Notes: generated from the letters alone by a model not told the origin. A stretch of 34,793 bases of DNA from an uncultured Pelagibacteraceae bacterium (GCA_902588585.1 CACIPQ010000009.1:1-34793), one strand, 5' to 3'; counted from the stretch's first letter, positions 15,752-25,490 are shown. Made by a program: numbers and translations.

Positions 15752-16222
15752 TTATTTATTTTTACTTAGTACTCTAGCTTTCTCTCTATCCCAATCTCTT
15801 TTTTTACTAACATGTCTTTTATCATAAAGTTTCTTACCTTTCGCAATAGCTATTTCAACTTTTGCTTTACCTTTTTTAAAATACATTTTAGTGGGTATAA
15901 TGGTTAGTCCTTCTCTATTAATCTTTCCAATTACTTTGTTGATCTCTCTTTTGTTTAGTAAAAGTTTTCTAAAATCTCTGGGATTATGGTTATTATAACT
16001 AGATTCTTTGTACAGAGGTATATATGAATTAATTAAATATATCTCACCATTATTATCAGCCGCGTAAGCATCAGTTATATTAGCTTTCCCATCTCTAAGT
16101 GATTTAACTTCCGATCCTTTTAAAACTATCCCTGCCTCTAATATCTCTTGAAAAAAATAATTAAATCTTGCTTTTCGGTTGTTGCAAACAATTTTTATAC
16201 CGATATTTTTTTTTGCTTTCAT
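15752..16222 (-). CDS. smpB: SsrA-binding protein SmpB
   Basis: Binds tmRNA and delivers it to stalled ribosomes in trans-translation. The 156-residue protein has the OB-fold core with [39 protein letters not shown], and the basic C-terminal tail [20 protein letters not shown], which inserts into the ribosomal mRNA channel. The start overlaps the last base of dapA. No tmRNA gene is visible in this window. The dapA-smpB order is typical of alphaproteobacteria. Confidence 0.97.
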   Translation of the reverse strand: MKAKKNIGIKIVCNNRKARFNYFFQEILEAGIVLKGSEVKSLRDGKANITDAYAADNNGEIYLINSYIPLYKESSYNNHNPRDFRKLLLNKREINKVIGKINREGLTIIPTKMYFKKGKAKVEIAIAKGKKLYDKRHVSKKRDWDREKARVLSKNK

Positions 16223-17094
16223 TAAAGCAGTTTGGCAATTTTTAGAGCTTTTTCTACTTCCTTTTTCGTTTTCTCAGTTACTTTTACAAGCGGTAGTCTG
16301 ACTTCATCCGAACATAAGTTTAACAAGCTTGCCGCATATTTAACTGGACTTGGATTACTTTCTATAAATAACGATTTATGCAAAGGCATTAATTTTTCAT
16401 TAATTTCTTTTGCTTTAATATTATTTTTACTCAAACAAGCTTCTTGAAATTCAGAACATAATTTTGCTGCAACATTAGCGCTTACTGAAATGCATCCAAC
16501 ACCGCCTCTCATATTAAATTCTAAAGCTGTCCCATCTTCACCGGACAATTGAATAAACTCTGGTCCCATTTTTTTTAATTGCTGATCTACTCTGTTTAAA
16601 TCTGCTGTTGCGTCTTTTACGCCAGCTATATTTTTTAATTCAAAAAGTCTGGCCATAGTATCAACTGTCATATCTATTACTGATCGTGGTGGAATATTAT
16701 AAATAATAATTGGTATACCTATGCTGTCATTAATTTTTTTGTAATGTTGGTAGAGACCTTCTTGAGTCGGTTTGTTGTAGTATGGGGTAACTATTAATAA
16801 TCCATCTGCTCCCGATTTTTCAGCATGCTTTGATAGTTCTACCGCTTCGGAAGTAGAGTTCGAACCAGTGCCAGCAATAACAGGAATTTTTCCAGCACAT
16901 TCCTTAACTGCAATTTCAATTACTTGCTTATGCTCGTCATGATTTAAAGTTGGTGACTCACCCGTAGTACCAGCGGGTACTACCCCTTTTGTTCCATTAG
17001 AAATATGATGCTGTATAAGTGATGCATATTTCTCCTGATCCAGAACATTATTTTTGAATGGTGTTACTAAAGCTACAATTGAACCTTTAAACAT
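16222..17094 (-). CDS. dapA: 4-hydroxy-tetrahydrodipicolinate synthase
   Basis: Condenses pyruvate with aspartate semialdehyde, the first committed step to diaminopimelate and lysine, feeding both protein and peptidoglycan synthesis. The TIM-barrel protein of 290 residues contains [21 protein letters not shown] (Tyr105 region), IIYNIPPRS with Tyr132, and the Schiff-base Lys160 in IAGVKDAT. The gene is first in the long minus-strand operon that runs to recO. It is divergent from the lytic transglycosylase gene, whose putative promoter reaches into the dapA start. Confidence 0.97.
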   Translation of the reverse strand: MFKGSIVALVTPFKNNVLDQEKYASLIQHHISNGTKGVVPAGTTGESPTLNHDEHKQVIEIAVKECAGKIPVIAGTGSNSTSEAVELSKHAEKSGADGLLIVTPYYNKPTQEGLYQHYKKINDSIGIPIIIYNIPPRSVIDMTVDTMARLFELKNIAGVKDATADLNRVDQQLKKMGPEFIQLSGEDGTALEFNMRGGVGCISVSANVAAKLCSEFQEACLSKNNIKAKEINEKLMPLHKSLFIESNPSPVKYAASLLNLCSDEVRLPLVKVTEKTKKEVEKALKIAKLL

Positions 17095-17107
17095 AATTCT
17101 TTATATA
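17079..17107 (+). promoter_or_regulatory. Putative sigma70-type promoter of the lytic transglycosylase gene
   Basis: TTGAAC (17079-17084), a 17-base spacer and TATATA (17102-17107) are placed well, giving a transcription start near 17114 and a leader of about 20 bases before the ATG at 17135. The -35 box overlaps the first codons of the divergent dapA gene. Both hexamers match the consensus at 4 of 6 positions, so this is a reasonable candidate, not proof. Confidence 0.4.
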
Positions 17108-17134
17108 GTAATAAATCTAATCTTTCAGAATTTT

Positions 17135-19480
17135 ATGCTTAAACATTTAATTAGTCTAGTTTTTTTATTGATTAGTTTCACATGTATGCCCGTATTCTCC
17201 GATACTGGTTCTTTGATTTTGCCTAAAACAAAACCAGTTGATTTAACGAATACTAATAAAGAAAAAGCATCACAAATATTGCCTGAAAAAAAACCTACTA
17301 TTAAGGTAAAAAAAATAAATAAAAACCAATTTACCTTACCAAAAGATAAGCCAACAAAAGTAAAGTCTAAAAAGAAATTTGCTGAAAAAAAATTAAAAAA
17401 AACTCCAGTAAAAGTTATTGAAAAAGAAAAATTCAAAGAAAAAGCAGAGGTTAAAAATAAAGAAAAAAAAGTTGTTTCTGTTCAGGTTTTTGAAAAAAAT
17501 GGTGATGGGACATATTTATTGCCAGAAAAGAAACCAATAACTTATAAAAAAACTAGTTCAAAAGTTGCTGAGAAATCTCAGATTTTGTCTAAAAAAGACT
17601 ACGCTTATGCAAAAGAAATATTTTCTAATATATCTCAAAAGAAATGGAATACTGCTTTTGCTTTAACAAAAAAAGTGAAGGACAAAGATTTTAAAAATTT
17701 AATATCCTGGATCTATTTAAAGGAAAGAAGAAACAAAGCAACTTTCGATGATTATATAAAGTTTATTGATAGAAATCCTAACTATCCTAGAATAAATAGA
17801 CTAAAATATCTTGCTGAACATAAAATCAACTTAAATACCACAAGTCCTAATACGGTAATTGGTTGGTTTCAATCAAATCCACCATTAAGCGGTTATGGAA
17901 AAATCAAACTTGCTGAATCTTATTTTCTTAAAGGCGAAAATTCTGAAGGTTCAAGACTTTTAAAGGAAGGCTGGATAGATGCTTCTTTAAATTCAAAAGA
18001 TCTTAGATATTTAAACAAAAAATATAAGAAAATTTTAAATTCATCTGATCATATTAAAAGAGCAGAATATATGGCTTGGGAATATAAATATTGGGATCTA
18101 AAAAGAATTTTGAGATACTTGCCCAAAGATTACAGAGCGCTATATAACGCAAGACAAATCGTAATGAGCAGTTCTTACGGTGTTGATAAAGCTATAGCAA
18201 ACGTTCCAACAAAATTTAAAAATGATATGGGATTAAATTATGATAGATTAAAATGGAGAAGAAGAAGAGGAAGATTAGATTCGTCAATTGAAATTATAGA
18301 TAAAGCCCCAAATAATAAAAATGAATTGATAAAACCAGATTTATGGTGGAAAGAAAGATCAATAATATCTAGATCCTTAATATATAAAAAAAAATATCTT
18401 AAAGCTTATGAGATTGCTAAAAATCATTCTTTAACTGAAGGACCTGAATTTGCTGAAGCAGAATGGATGTCAGGATGGATATCTTTAACATTCTTAAATG
18501 ATCCAAACGTAGCATTAAAACATTTTAAAAATTTCTACGCAAACGTAGGTTATCCAATTAGTTTAGCAAGAGGAGCTTATTGGGTAGGTTTAACTTATGA
18601 AAAACTTGGAAACAAACAATTATCAAAAAAATTCTTTGAAGAAGGTTCGGAATACTTAACAACATACTACGGTCAATTATCTTTTCAAAAAATTAAACCT
18701 TTTGAAGAATTTGAATTAAAAGATGATTCTAAATATTCTGATAAATTTCAAAAAGAATTTTATGAAAATCCTTTATCAAAACATGTAATATTTTTAAAAG
18801 AAATAAACAAAACAAAATACAGTAAAGATATAATTAAACACTTGGCAGAATTAGACGTAGAAAAAGGTAGCGAAGTTCTTGCTGCAAAATTAGCTACTGA
18901 AATTGGAAGGTATGATTATGCAATTCAAGTCTCAAAAAAAGCATCTTATGAAAAAAGATTTTATAATAGATTTAATTATCCGATTATAACCACTCCTTCT
19001 ATGATTAATAATAAGGCAATGCCATCTCAAGAATCTATTTTAGCAATTACACGTCAAGAAAGTGAATTTGATCCAAAAGCAAATAGTTATGCGGGTGCCA
19101 AAGGTATGATGCAGCTTATGACTTATACGGCAAAATTGGTATCTAAACAGATGAATGTTCGTTATGTAAAAAGTAAATTAACTTCTGATCCAGAATATAA
19201 TATTAGACTAGGAACATATTATTTTAATTCACTCTTGAACGAATACAATGAAGTCTACCCTTTTGCTATTGCCGCATATAATGCTGGCCCAAAAAGAGTA
19301 AGAACCTGGAGAAAGGTAAATGGTGATCCAACTAAAAAAAATATTGATTATGTCAACTGGATAGAGTTGATAAGGTTTGAAGAAACAAGAAATTATGTTC
19401 AAAGAGTTTTAGAAAATATCAATGTATACAAATACATGCTTAAGCAGAAACCAGTTAAATTAGAAAATTTTTTCAAATAA
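17135..19480 (+). CDS. slt: Soluble lytic murein transglycosylase, GH23 (Slt type), with N-terminal LPxxKP repeats
   Basis: Periplasmic enzyme that cleaves peptidoglycan between MurNAc and GlcNAc with 1,6-anhydro formation. The frame is open from 17054, but the ATG at 17135 opens a proper signal peptide (MLKHLISLVFLLISFTCMPVFS), so 781 residues are assigned. Residues 25-140 are a Lys/Pro-rich low-complexity stretch with four LPxxKP units (29-34, 49-54, 68-73, 129-134). A long helical superhelical region (about 145-610) follows, as in Slt70. The catalytic GH23 domain has Glu642 in RQESEFDP, then AGAKGMMQLM and IAAYNAGPKRV. The family call is very secure; the symbol follows E. coli usage. Confidence 0.93.
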   Translation: MLKHLISLVFLLISFTCMPVFSDTGSLILPKTKPVDLTNTNKEKASQILPEKKPTIKVKKINKNQFTLPKDKPTKVKSKKKFAEKKLKKTPVKVIEKEKFKEKAEVKNKEKKVVSVQVFEKNGDGTYLLPEKKPITYKKTSSKVAEKSQILSKKDYAYAKEIFSNISQKKWNTAFALTKKVKDKDFKNLISWIYLKERRNKATFDDYIKFIDRNPNYPRINRLKYLAEHKINLNTTSPNTVIGWFQSNPPLSGYGKIKLAESYFLKGENSEGSRLLKEGWIDASLNSKDLRYLNKKYKKILNSSDHIKRAEYMAWEYKYWDLKRILRYLPKDYRALYNARQIVMSSSYGVDKAIANVPTKFKNDMGLNYDRLKWRRRRGRLDSSIEIIDKAPNNKNELIKPDLWWKERSIISRSLIYKKKYLKAYEIAKNHSLTEGPEFAEAEWMSGWISLTFLNDPNVALKHFKNFYANVGYPISLARGAYWVGLTYEKLGNKQLSKKFFEEGSEYLTTYYGQLSFQKIKPFEEFELKDDSKYSDKFQKEFYENPLSKHVIFLKEINKTKYSKDIIKHLAELDVEKGSEVLAAKLATEIGRYDYAIQVSKKASYEKRFYNRFNYPIITTPSMINNKAMPSQESILAITRQESEFDPKANSYAGAKGMMQLMTYTAKLVSKQMNVRYVKSKLTSDPEYNIRLGTYYFNSLLNEYNEVYPFAIAAYNAGPKRVRTWRKVNGDPTKKNIDYVNWIELIRFEETRNYVQRVLENINVYKYMLKQKPVKLENFFK

Positions 19481-19493
19481 TATCGATGGAATA

Positions 19494-19586
19494 TGGCGGT
19501 GAGGGTGGGATTCGAACCCACGGTAGATTGTTACACCTACGGAAATTTAGCAAACTTCTGGTTTAAACCAGCTCACCCACCTCACC
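19494..19586 (-). tRNA. tRNA-Ser (anticodon GCT)
   Basis: The minus strand folds as a class II tRNA of 93 bases with CCA encoded. The acceptor GGTGAGG pairs with CCTCACC, with discriminator G. The anticodon stem GAAGT/ATTTC encloses the loop TTGCTAA, giving anticodon GCT (serine AGC/AGT codons). The long variable arm contains GTAGG...CTAC, and the T arm GTGGGTTCGAATCCCAC. It lies 30 bases downstream of the MATE gene on the same strand and converges with the transglycosylase gene 13 bases away. Confidence 0.96.
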
Positions 19587-19616
19587 AAACATTTAACTTT
19601 ATATAGCATCATGTTC

Positions 19617-20990
19617 TTAAAAGATAAAGAAAGCTTTTTTTTGTTCCTTAAAGCTTTTTATCATTAAGCCTCTAGCTATCAGGAACACAATAAATCCTAG
19701 TATCCAATTCATAATGAGTAAGCCATAGAATATATCATTAAAATAACCATTCATAATATTCAAAACTATCCAAAGAATAATAAACGGTAAAATAACCATC
19801 CTAAAAAGGTTCATATAAAATATAAAATAACTTTTTTTAAGAGCTGCAAATAAAGCATGTGAAATAAAAAAAATTGGATAAACTGGGCAAATAAATGCAG
19901 TAATTTTTAAATAAGTAGATCCAAATTTGATTACTTCAAGATCGGTCGAAAAAATACGAATAATAGGTTCAGAAAGTAAATAAATTATAATTCCAGAAAA
20001 ACACATTACCGTCATGCCAATTAATATGCCTTTAAAATAAACCTCGCGTACTCTATCATATCTTCTAGCACCAAAATTTTGACCGGCTATTGATAATACA
20101 GCAGTATTCAATCCTATTATAGGCAAAATAAAAACCTGTTCAAATCTTAATGCCGATCCATAACCGGCTATAGCTTTATCTCCAAAAATAATTAGAAAGT
20201 ATAATAGAATAAAACCTCCTATTGAAACCATAAAAAGACTTACTGTAATGGGCATTGCTTGGTCAAAAATATTTCGAAAAAAATTTCTTCTTATAAGAAA
20301 GTTTTCAATTTTAGGGATTATTTTTATTTCTAACTTGTTAACTTTAAAATATAAATATATACAACCAACTAGTTGAATTAATATTGTTGAAATTGCTAAC
20401 CCAGATATTCCTAAAGCCGGAATAAAAAATAAACCAAAAATAAAAATAGGGTTTAAAATTATATTAGCAATTATCCCAACTAACATAAAATTTCTAAAGC
20501 TTTTTGTATCGCCTTGACAATTTAATATTGAATTAAATGAAAATTGTACTAAAAAAATAATAGTTCCTAAAAATATAATGTCTGTATATTTTTTTATTAA
20601 TATAATGCTTTCATGATTATTACCCATAAATTTGAGAAAATCATAAGAAAAATAAATTCCTATAAAAGTAATAAAGACTGAAAGTAAAATAGCGTACACA
20701 ATTGTATTATGTGCATAAATAGATGCCGCAATTTTATTTCTTTCTCCAATAGAGTTACCCATTAATGAATTACAACCAGATACTATTCCTATACCTGCTG
20801 CAATTATTACAAAATATATTGGAAAAGATTTTGCAAGAGCAGATAATGACTCTGGGGATATTTTACCTGCATAGAAAGTATCGATTATATTAAATAAAGT
20901 TTGAAATAAACTTCCTGTACTAGCTGGAATTGCAATTTGCCTAAGTAATTTTCCAATTGGATTAGAGGTTAAATTTAATTTTTTATTCAA
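19617..20990 (-). CDS. MATE-family efflux transporter
   Basis: Multidrug and toxin extrusion type antiporter of the inner membrane. The 457-residue protein is hydrophobic throughout with about 12 membrane segments. It shows the MATE opening NPIGKLLRQIAIPASTGSLFQTLFNIIDTFYAGKIS and the internal AIAGYGSALRFEQVFILPIIGLN, the paired-domain pattern of two MatE units. Coupling ion and substrate cannot be read from sequence. It is the last protein gene in the gatCAB-methyltransferase-trhO cluster, 8 bases after trhO, and has its own ATG with the expected short cytoplasmic N-terminus. Confidence 0.9.
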   Translation of the reverse strand: MNKKLNLTSNPIGKLLRQIAIPASTGSLFQTLFNIIDTFYAGKISPESLSALAKSFPIYFVIIAAGIGIVSGCNSLMGNSIGERNKIAASIYAHNTIVYAILLSVFITFIGIYFSYDFLKFMGNNHESIILIKKYTDIIFLGTIIFLVQFSFNSILNCQGDTKSFRNFMLVGIIANIILNPIFIFGLFFIPALGISGLAISTILIQLVGCIYLYFKVNKLEIKIIPKIENFLIRRNFFRNIFDQAMPITVSLFMVSIGGFILLYFLIIFGDKAIAGYGSALRFEQVFILPIIGLNTAVLSIAGQNFGARRYDRVREVYFKGILIGMTVMCFSGIIIYLLSEPIIRIFSTDLEVIKFGSTYLKITAFICPVYPIFFISHALFAALKKSYFIFYMNLFRMVILPFIILWIVLNIMNGYFNDIFYGLLIMNWILGFIVFLIARGLMIKSFKEQKKAFFIF

Positions 20991-20998
20991 TTTTTACC

Positions 20999-21904
20999 TC
21001 AACGATATTCTTTTTGAAAAATATGTTTTTTGCCTATTTTTTTTGCAATTAAAATTTGTTTTTGTCTCATAGCAAATCTTTCTTTTTGTGTTTCAGTAAG
21101 ATAATCATGACATTTGGGACAAGAAATACCTTCTACATATTTTTTAGATTTTTTTTCTTTCATTGATACTGGCTTTCTACATCCGCTACACATTGAATGA
21201 GTACCAATTTTTAATTTATGTTTAAGCGAAACTCGATTGTCAAAAACGTAGCACTCCCCTTTCCACAAACTTTGTTTTTTATCAATTTTTTTCAAATAAT
21301 TTAATATTCCTCCTTTTAGTTGAAAAACATTTTTAAATCCTTTTTTTCTTAAATAAACAGAGGCTTTTTCACATCTAATTCCTCCAGTGCAAAACATTGC
21401 AATCTTACTTTTTTTATCAAATTTATTTAAATATTTTGGAAAATCTCTAAAATTATTCACATTAGGGTTTTTCGCTCCCTTAAAAGTTCCTACATTGTGC
21501 TCAAAAGACTTTCTTGTGTCTATTACTTTTATGTCTTTTTTTTTTAACAGTAAATTCCATTCTCTTGGTTCAAGTGAATTATCAATTTTTTGTGATGCTG
21601 AAATTTTAATTCCTATTGGCACTACTTCTTTTTTGATTTTAACTTTTCCTCTATGAAAAGGTTGAAATTTATTTACAGAACTATTTTCAGAGTCAAATTT
21701 TTTAATTTTACAGATTTTTTTTAAAATTTCTTTTATTTTTTTAATATTATTTTTTTTCCCAGAAAGAGTTCCGTTGATACCCTCATTTGAAAAAATTATG
21801 GTACCTCTTATCTGATTTTTTATTAGCTTTTCTTGAAAAGTCTTTTTAAGTTTTTTAAGACTTGACAGTTTTTTAAATTTATAAAACCCATAAATATAGA
21901 ACAT
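20999..21904 (-). CDS. trhO: tRNA uridine-34 5-hydroxylase TrhO (rhodanese-domain protein, YceA type)
   Basis: TrhO uses oxygen to hydroxylate uridine at wobble position 34 of several tRNAs, giving ho5U34. The N-terminal ferredoxin-like domain contains RGTIIFSNEGINGTLSG. The central rhodanese domain has VIDTRKSFEHNVGTFKGA and the catalytic-loop segment MFCTGGIRCEKA. A C-terminal part holds a putative zinc-binding arrangement, CSGCRKPV and CPKCHDYL. Length 301 is at the short end for the family. It starts directly after the O-methyltransferase gene with no gap, which suggests a joint tRNA-modification role. Confidence is high in the family and good in the function. Confidence 0.92.
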   Translation of the reverse strand: MFYIYGFYKFKKLSSLKKLKKTFQEKLIKNQIRGTIIFSNEGINGTLSGKKNNIKKIKEILKKICKIKKFDSENSSVNKFQPFHRGKVKIKKEVVPIGIKISASQKIDNSLEPREWNLLLKKKDIKVIDTRKSFEHNVGTFKGAKNPNVNNFRDFPKYLNKFDKKSKIAMFCTGGIRCEKASVYLRKKGFKNVFQLKGGILNYLKKIDKKQSLWKGECYVFDNRVSLKHKLKIGTHSMCSGCRKPVSMKEKKSKKYVEGISCPKCHDYLTETQKERFAMRQKQILIAKKIGKKHIFQKEYR

Positions 21905-22561
21905 TTAAATTTTCCTACAAATTGTTACCCCGTCTCCTAACGGTAAAATGGTTTTTTCTACCCTATCGTCTTTCTTAATGAAAGAATTAAATTCTCTAAT
22001 TATATTAGTTAATTTATCATTTTTGTTAGGATCAATAACATCTCCTTTCCATAAAACATTGTCTATAAGTATAAATCCATTATTTTTGAGAAGTTCTAGA
22101 GACAAATTGTAATAATTCTTATAATTCTCCTTGTCGGCATCAATAAATATCATATCAAATATTTTTTTATCATTTTTTAACTTCTTAAGACTTTCAATCG
22201 CTGGTGCTAAAATAATTTTTATTTTTTTATCCAAATTTGCTTTTTTAAAAAAACTTTTAGCTGATTCTGAAGTTTTTTTATTAATATCCAAGCAAGTAAT
22301 ATTTCCATTTTTTGGCATAACAAGACCCATGGACAAAGCGCTATAACCTGTAAAAGTTCCAATTTCTAAAATATTTTCTATCTTATTTAACTTAATAAAA
22401 AGTTGGAAAAAATAAGCTTGTGTTACTGAAATTTGCATTCTTTTACTAAGACCTAGACTATTATTATGAATGAGTATTTCTTTTTGAATTGGATGAAGGT
22501 CGTAACTATGATCGGAGATATATTTTTCCAATCTCTCATTAATTTCTAAATTCTTAATCAT
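21905..22561 (-). CDS. SAM-dependent O-methyltransferase, COMT family 3 (candidate TrmR-like tRNA ho5U34 methyltransferase)
   Basis: A 218-residue Rossmann-fold methyltransferase of the cation-dependent O-methyltransferase family (caffeoyl-CoA OMT/COMTD1/YrrM group). Motif I is [15 protein letters not shown], and the metal-binding region is [16 protein letters not shown] followed by [13 protein letters not shown]. The substrate is not visible from sequence. In Bacillus subtilis a family member of nearly the same length (YrrM/TrmR) methylates ho5U34 of tRNA. Here the gene abuts trhO, which makes ho5U34, so the same role is an attractive inference. A small-molecule catechol-type substrate is the alternative. 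It overlaps gatB by 4 bases. Confidence 0.82.
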   Translation of the reverse strand: MIKNLEINERLEKYISDHSYDLHPIQKEILIHNNSLGLSKRMQISVTQAYFFQLFIKLNKIENILEIGTFTGYSALSMGLVMPKNGNITCLDINKKTSESAKSFFKKANLDKKIKIILAPAIESLKKLKNDKKIFDMIFIDADKENYKNYYNLSLELLKNNGFILIDNVLWKGDVIDPNKNDKLTNIIREFNSFIKKDDRVEKTILPLGDGVTICRKI

Positions 22562-24027
22562 TTTTTTAATTTTTTTTTTAGAATATCGTTAACCAAACCT
22601 GGGTTAGCTTTTCCAGATGAGGCTTTCATGATTTCACCAACAAAGAACCCAAGGAGTTTTTCTTTACCAGACCTAAATTCAGAAACTTTATCTGAATTAT
22701 TTTCTAAAACTTTAATTACAATTTTTTCCAGCTCTTTAGGATCGCTCTGTTGTTTTAATCCCTTTTCTTTTATAATTTTTAATGGTTCGTCTCCAGTTTC
22801 AACCATTATTTCAAATACCTTCTTTGCTATTTTTCCTGAGATTTCTCCTGTAGTAATAGAATTAATTAGCGAAGCAAGGTTTTTTGGTAAAACCGGCGAA
22901 TCTTTTATATCTAAATTTTTTTCATTCAAAACAGCAAAAAGCTCAACAATTATCCAGTTTTTAGCAAGTTTTATATCTGCATTCTTTATTACTTCTTCAA
23001 AGTATTTTGAAATACCAATTTCAGAGACTAAAACATTGGCTTCGTACGGTGAGAGTTTAAATTTTTTGATAAATCTATCTTTTTTTTGATCGGGTAATTC
23101 TGGTAATTTTTTTTTCAAACTATCAACAAAACTTTGCTCAATTTTTAATGGTAATAAATCAGGATCTGGAAAGTATCTGTAGTCGTGTGCTTCCTCTTTT
23201 GATCTCATTGATCTAGTTTCATTCTTTTTTGTATCAAAAAGTCTAGTTTCTTGTTCTATAACTTTTCCTGATTCAAGTAATTCAATTTGTCTTTTTGCCT
23301 CTGAATCAATTGCCATTTCCATAAATTTAATTGAATTTACATTTTTTATTTCACATCTGGTCCCAAATTTTTTTTCCCCTTTTTTTCTGACAGAAACATT
23401 AACGTCAGCTCTTAAAGATCCCTCTTGCATATTTCCATCACAAGTTCCAAGATATCTCATTATTGATCTAAGTTTTTTAACATAAGAATTTACCTCGTCT
23501 GGAGATCGTAAATCAGGTTTACTTACAATTTCCATCAATGCCACTCCTGATCTGTTTAAATCAACAAAAGTATTGTCAGGACTTAAATCATGTATACTTT
23601 TTCCGGCGTCCTGTTCTAAATGCAATCTTTCTATACCGACTTTTTTTGTTCCGTATGGCATATCAAGAGTAACAATGCCCTCTCCAACTATAGGATTTTT
23701 ATATTGAGATATTTGATAGCCTGCTGGTAAATCAGCATAAAAATAATTTTTTCTATCAAAAATAGAATGCAAATTAATTTTGGCATTCAAACCCAAGCCA
23801 GTTTTAATAGCTTGCTCTATACAGTATTGATTTATAACTGGAAGCATTCCTGGAAATGCTGAATCTACTAAACTAACTTGAGTATTTGGTTTTCCACCAA
23901 ACTTTGTTGATGATCCAGAAAATAATTTTGAATTAGAAATAACTTGAGCATGTACCTCTAGACCAATAATTATTTCCCAACTGTTTTTTTCAGTTTTTAT
24001 ATAATAATCAAATTTATCTTTTTCCAT
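22558..24027 (-). CDS. gatB: Asp-tRNA(Asn)/Glu-tRNA(Gln) amidotransferase subunit B
   Basis: The tRNA-binding kinase subunit of the GatCAB complex, which converts mischarged Glu-tRNA(Gln) and/or Asp-tRNA(Asn) to the amide forms. The 489-residue protein has the family opening [13 protein letters not shown], then [34 protein letters not shown] and [18 protein letters not shown], and the C-terminal YqeY-like tail domain ending in [17 protein letters not shown]. It follows gatA after 3 bases. Its presence implies that at least one amide aminoacyl-tRNA is made indirectly. Confidence 0.97.
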   Translation of the reverse strand: MEKDKFDYYIKTEKNSWEIIIGLEVHAQVISNSKLFSGSSTKFGGKPNTQVSLVDSAFPGMLPVINQYCIEQAIKTGLGLNAKINLHSIFDRKNYFYADLPAGYQISQYKNPIVGEGIVTLDMPYGTKKVGIERLHLEQDAGKSIHDLSPDNTFVDLNRSGVALMEIVSKPDLRSPDEVNSYVKKLRSIMRYLGTCDGNMQEGSLRADVNVSVRKKGEKKFGTRCEIKNVNSIKFMEMAIDSEAKRQIELLESGKVIEQETRLFDTKKNETRSMRSKEEAHDYRYFPDPDLLPLKIEQSFVDSLKKKLPELPDQKKDRFIKKFKLSPYEANVLVSEIGISKYFEEVIKNADIKLAKNWIIVELFAVLNEKNLDIKDSPVLPKNLASLINSITTGEISGKIAKKVFEIMVETGDEPLKIIKEKGLKQQSDPKELEKIVIKVLENNSDKVSEFRSGKEKLLGFFVGEIMKASSGKANPGLVNDILKKKLKK

Positions 24028-24030
24028 AAA

Positions 24031-25488
24031 TTATTCCCACCATCTATCGATAGATTGTTTAAATGCAATGCTTTTTTCCATTGCTAAAGCTATATTTAAA
24101 ATTTTTTGTTCGTCCAGTGTATTTGTTATGAGCTGAAGTCCCAAAGGATGTCCTTGCTTATCTTGTCCAGCTGGTATTGAAATTGCAGGAATACCAGCTA
24201 AATTAACTGGTACAGTAAATATGTCATTTAAATACATAGATATTGGATCGTTAGTCTTCTCTCCAATTTTAAAAGCTGAACTTGGAGTAGATGGTGTCAA
24301 AATAGCGTCAACATTTTTAAAACACTTATCAAAATCATTTTTAATTAACTTTCTTACTTTCTGAGCTTTAAGATAGTAAGCGTCGTAATAACCTGACGAT
24401 AAAACATAAGTACCAATTAAGATTCTTCTTTTGACTTCGTCTCCAAATGCTTCTCCACGAGTATTCTCGTACATTTCGATAAGATTTTTTCCTTTTTTAG
24501 ACCTATATCCATATTTAACTCCATCGTAACGTGCTAAGTTTGACGAAGCTTCAGCTGGTGCAACTATATAGTAAGTTGGTAAAGCATACTTTGTGTGAGG
24601 AAGTGAAATATCAACTATCTTTGCACCAGATTTTTTTAAAATATCTATTCCTTTTTTCCAAAGAATATCTATTTCTTTTGGCATATTTTCAACTCTGTAC
24701 TCTTTAGGTATACCAATTTTCAATCCTTTTATTTTTTCACTTAAATTTTTTGAATATTTTTCTTTTTTTTTATTTATAGAGGTAGAATCTTTTTCATCAT
24801 ATCCTGACATCGCTTCTAAGAGCAAAGCACAATCCTTAACATTTTTTGTCATTGGACCTGCTTGGTCAAGTGAAGATGCAAAAGCAACAATTCCCCATCT
24901 AGAGCAGAGACCGTAAGTAGGTTTTAATCCTACGGTTCCAGTAAATGAAGCTGGTTGTCGAATTGAACCACCAGTGTCTGTACCGATTGTTGCTGGAGTA
25001 AGGTTTGCTGCTAAAGCACTTGCGGATCCTCCTGAAGATCCACCAGGAACTAAATCTTTACCTATTGGATTGATTGTGTTGCCAAAAAAACTTGTTTCAT
25101 TAGAAGAGCCCATAGCAAATTCATCACAATTTAGTTTACCAAGTAAAATAGCTCCCTCTGACCACAAATTGTTACTAACTGTGGATTCATAGGTAGGTAT
25201 AAAATTTTCAAGAATTTTACTTCCTGCTGTTGTTTTTACATTCTTTGTACAGAATAAATCTTTTATAGCTAACGGTACTCCAGAAAGCAAACCGTCAAAA
25301 TTTTTTTTTTCATCAAAATCTTTTGCTTTTTTCAGACTTTCCTCAAAACACGTTGTGATAAAACTATTTAATTTTTTACTTTTTTCAATATTTTTAATAA
25401 AATGTTTTGTAATTTCTAAAGAAGATACTTTTTTCGATTTAATTAAATTTACAATTTCTAAGAGTGAACTATTATTTAAATTAGTCAT
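24031..25488 (-). CDS. gatA: Asp-tRNA(Asn)/Glu-tRNA(Gln) amidotransferase subunit A
   Basis: Glutaminase subunit of GatCAB, supplying ammonia through an amidase-signature active site. The Ser-cisSer-Lys machinery is visible as the Lys in PLAIKDLFCT, the Ser-rich PGGSSGGSASALAA and GTDTGGSIRQPASFTG. Length 485 is normal. The gene starts 2 bases after gatC and ends 3 bases before gatB, so all three subunits are made from one transcript. There is no sign of frame damage. Very secure. Confidence 0.97.
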   Translation of the reverse strand: MTNLNNSSLLEIVNLIKSKKVSSLEITKHFIKNIEKSKKLNSFITTCFEESLKKAKDFDEKKNFDGLLSGVPLAIKDLFCTKNVKTTAGSKILENFIPTYESTVSNNLWSEGAILLGKLNCDEFAMGSSNETSFFGNTINPIGKDLVPGGSSGGSASALAANLTPATIGTDTGGSIRQPASFTGTVGLKPTYGLCSRWGIVAFASSLDQAGPMTKNVKDCALLLEAMSGYDEKDSTSINKKKEKYSKNLSEKIKGLKIGIPKEYRVENMPKEIDILWKKGIDILKKSGAKIVDISLPHTKYALPTYYIVAPAEASSNLARYDGVKYGYRSKKGKNLIEMYENTRGEAFGDEVKRRILIGTYVLSSGYYDAYYLKAQKVRKLIKNDFDKCFKNVDAILTPSTPSSAFKIGEKTNDPISMYLNDIFTVPVNLAGIPAISIPAGQDKQGHPLGLQLITNTLDEQKILNIALAMEKSIAFKQSIDRWWE

Positions 25489-25490
25489 AT

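Noticed and set aside
17054-17134. Upstream ATG extension of the lytic transglycosylase
   Set aside because: It would overlap the divergent dapA start and place 27 residues before a clean signal peptide; the ATG at 17135 is better.
19620-19660. Hairpin-like repeat with a T-run near the end of the MATE gene
   Set aside because: AAAGCTTTTTT-type inverted matches are in coding sequence and are AT-only, too weak to call a terminator.
22628-23089. Plus-strand open frame of 153 codons inside gatB
   Set aside because: It is the reverse complement of conserved gatB coding sequence, with a Phe/Ser/Ile-rich composition typical of antisense shadows in AT-rich DNA.
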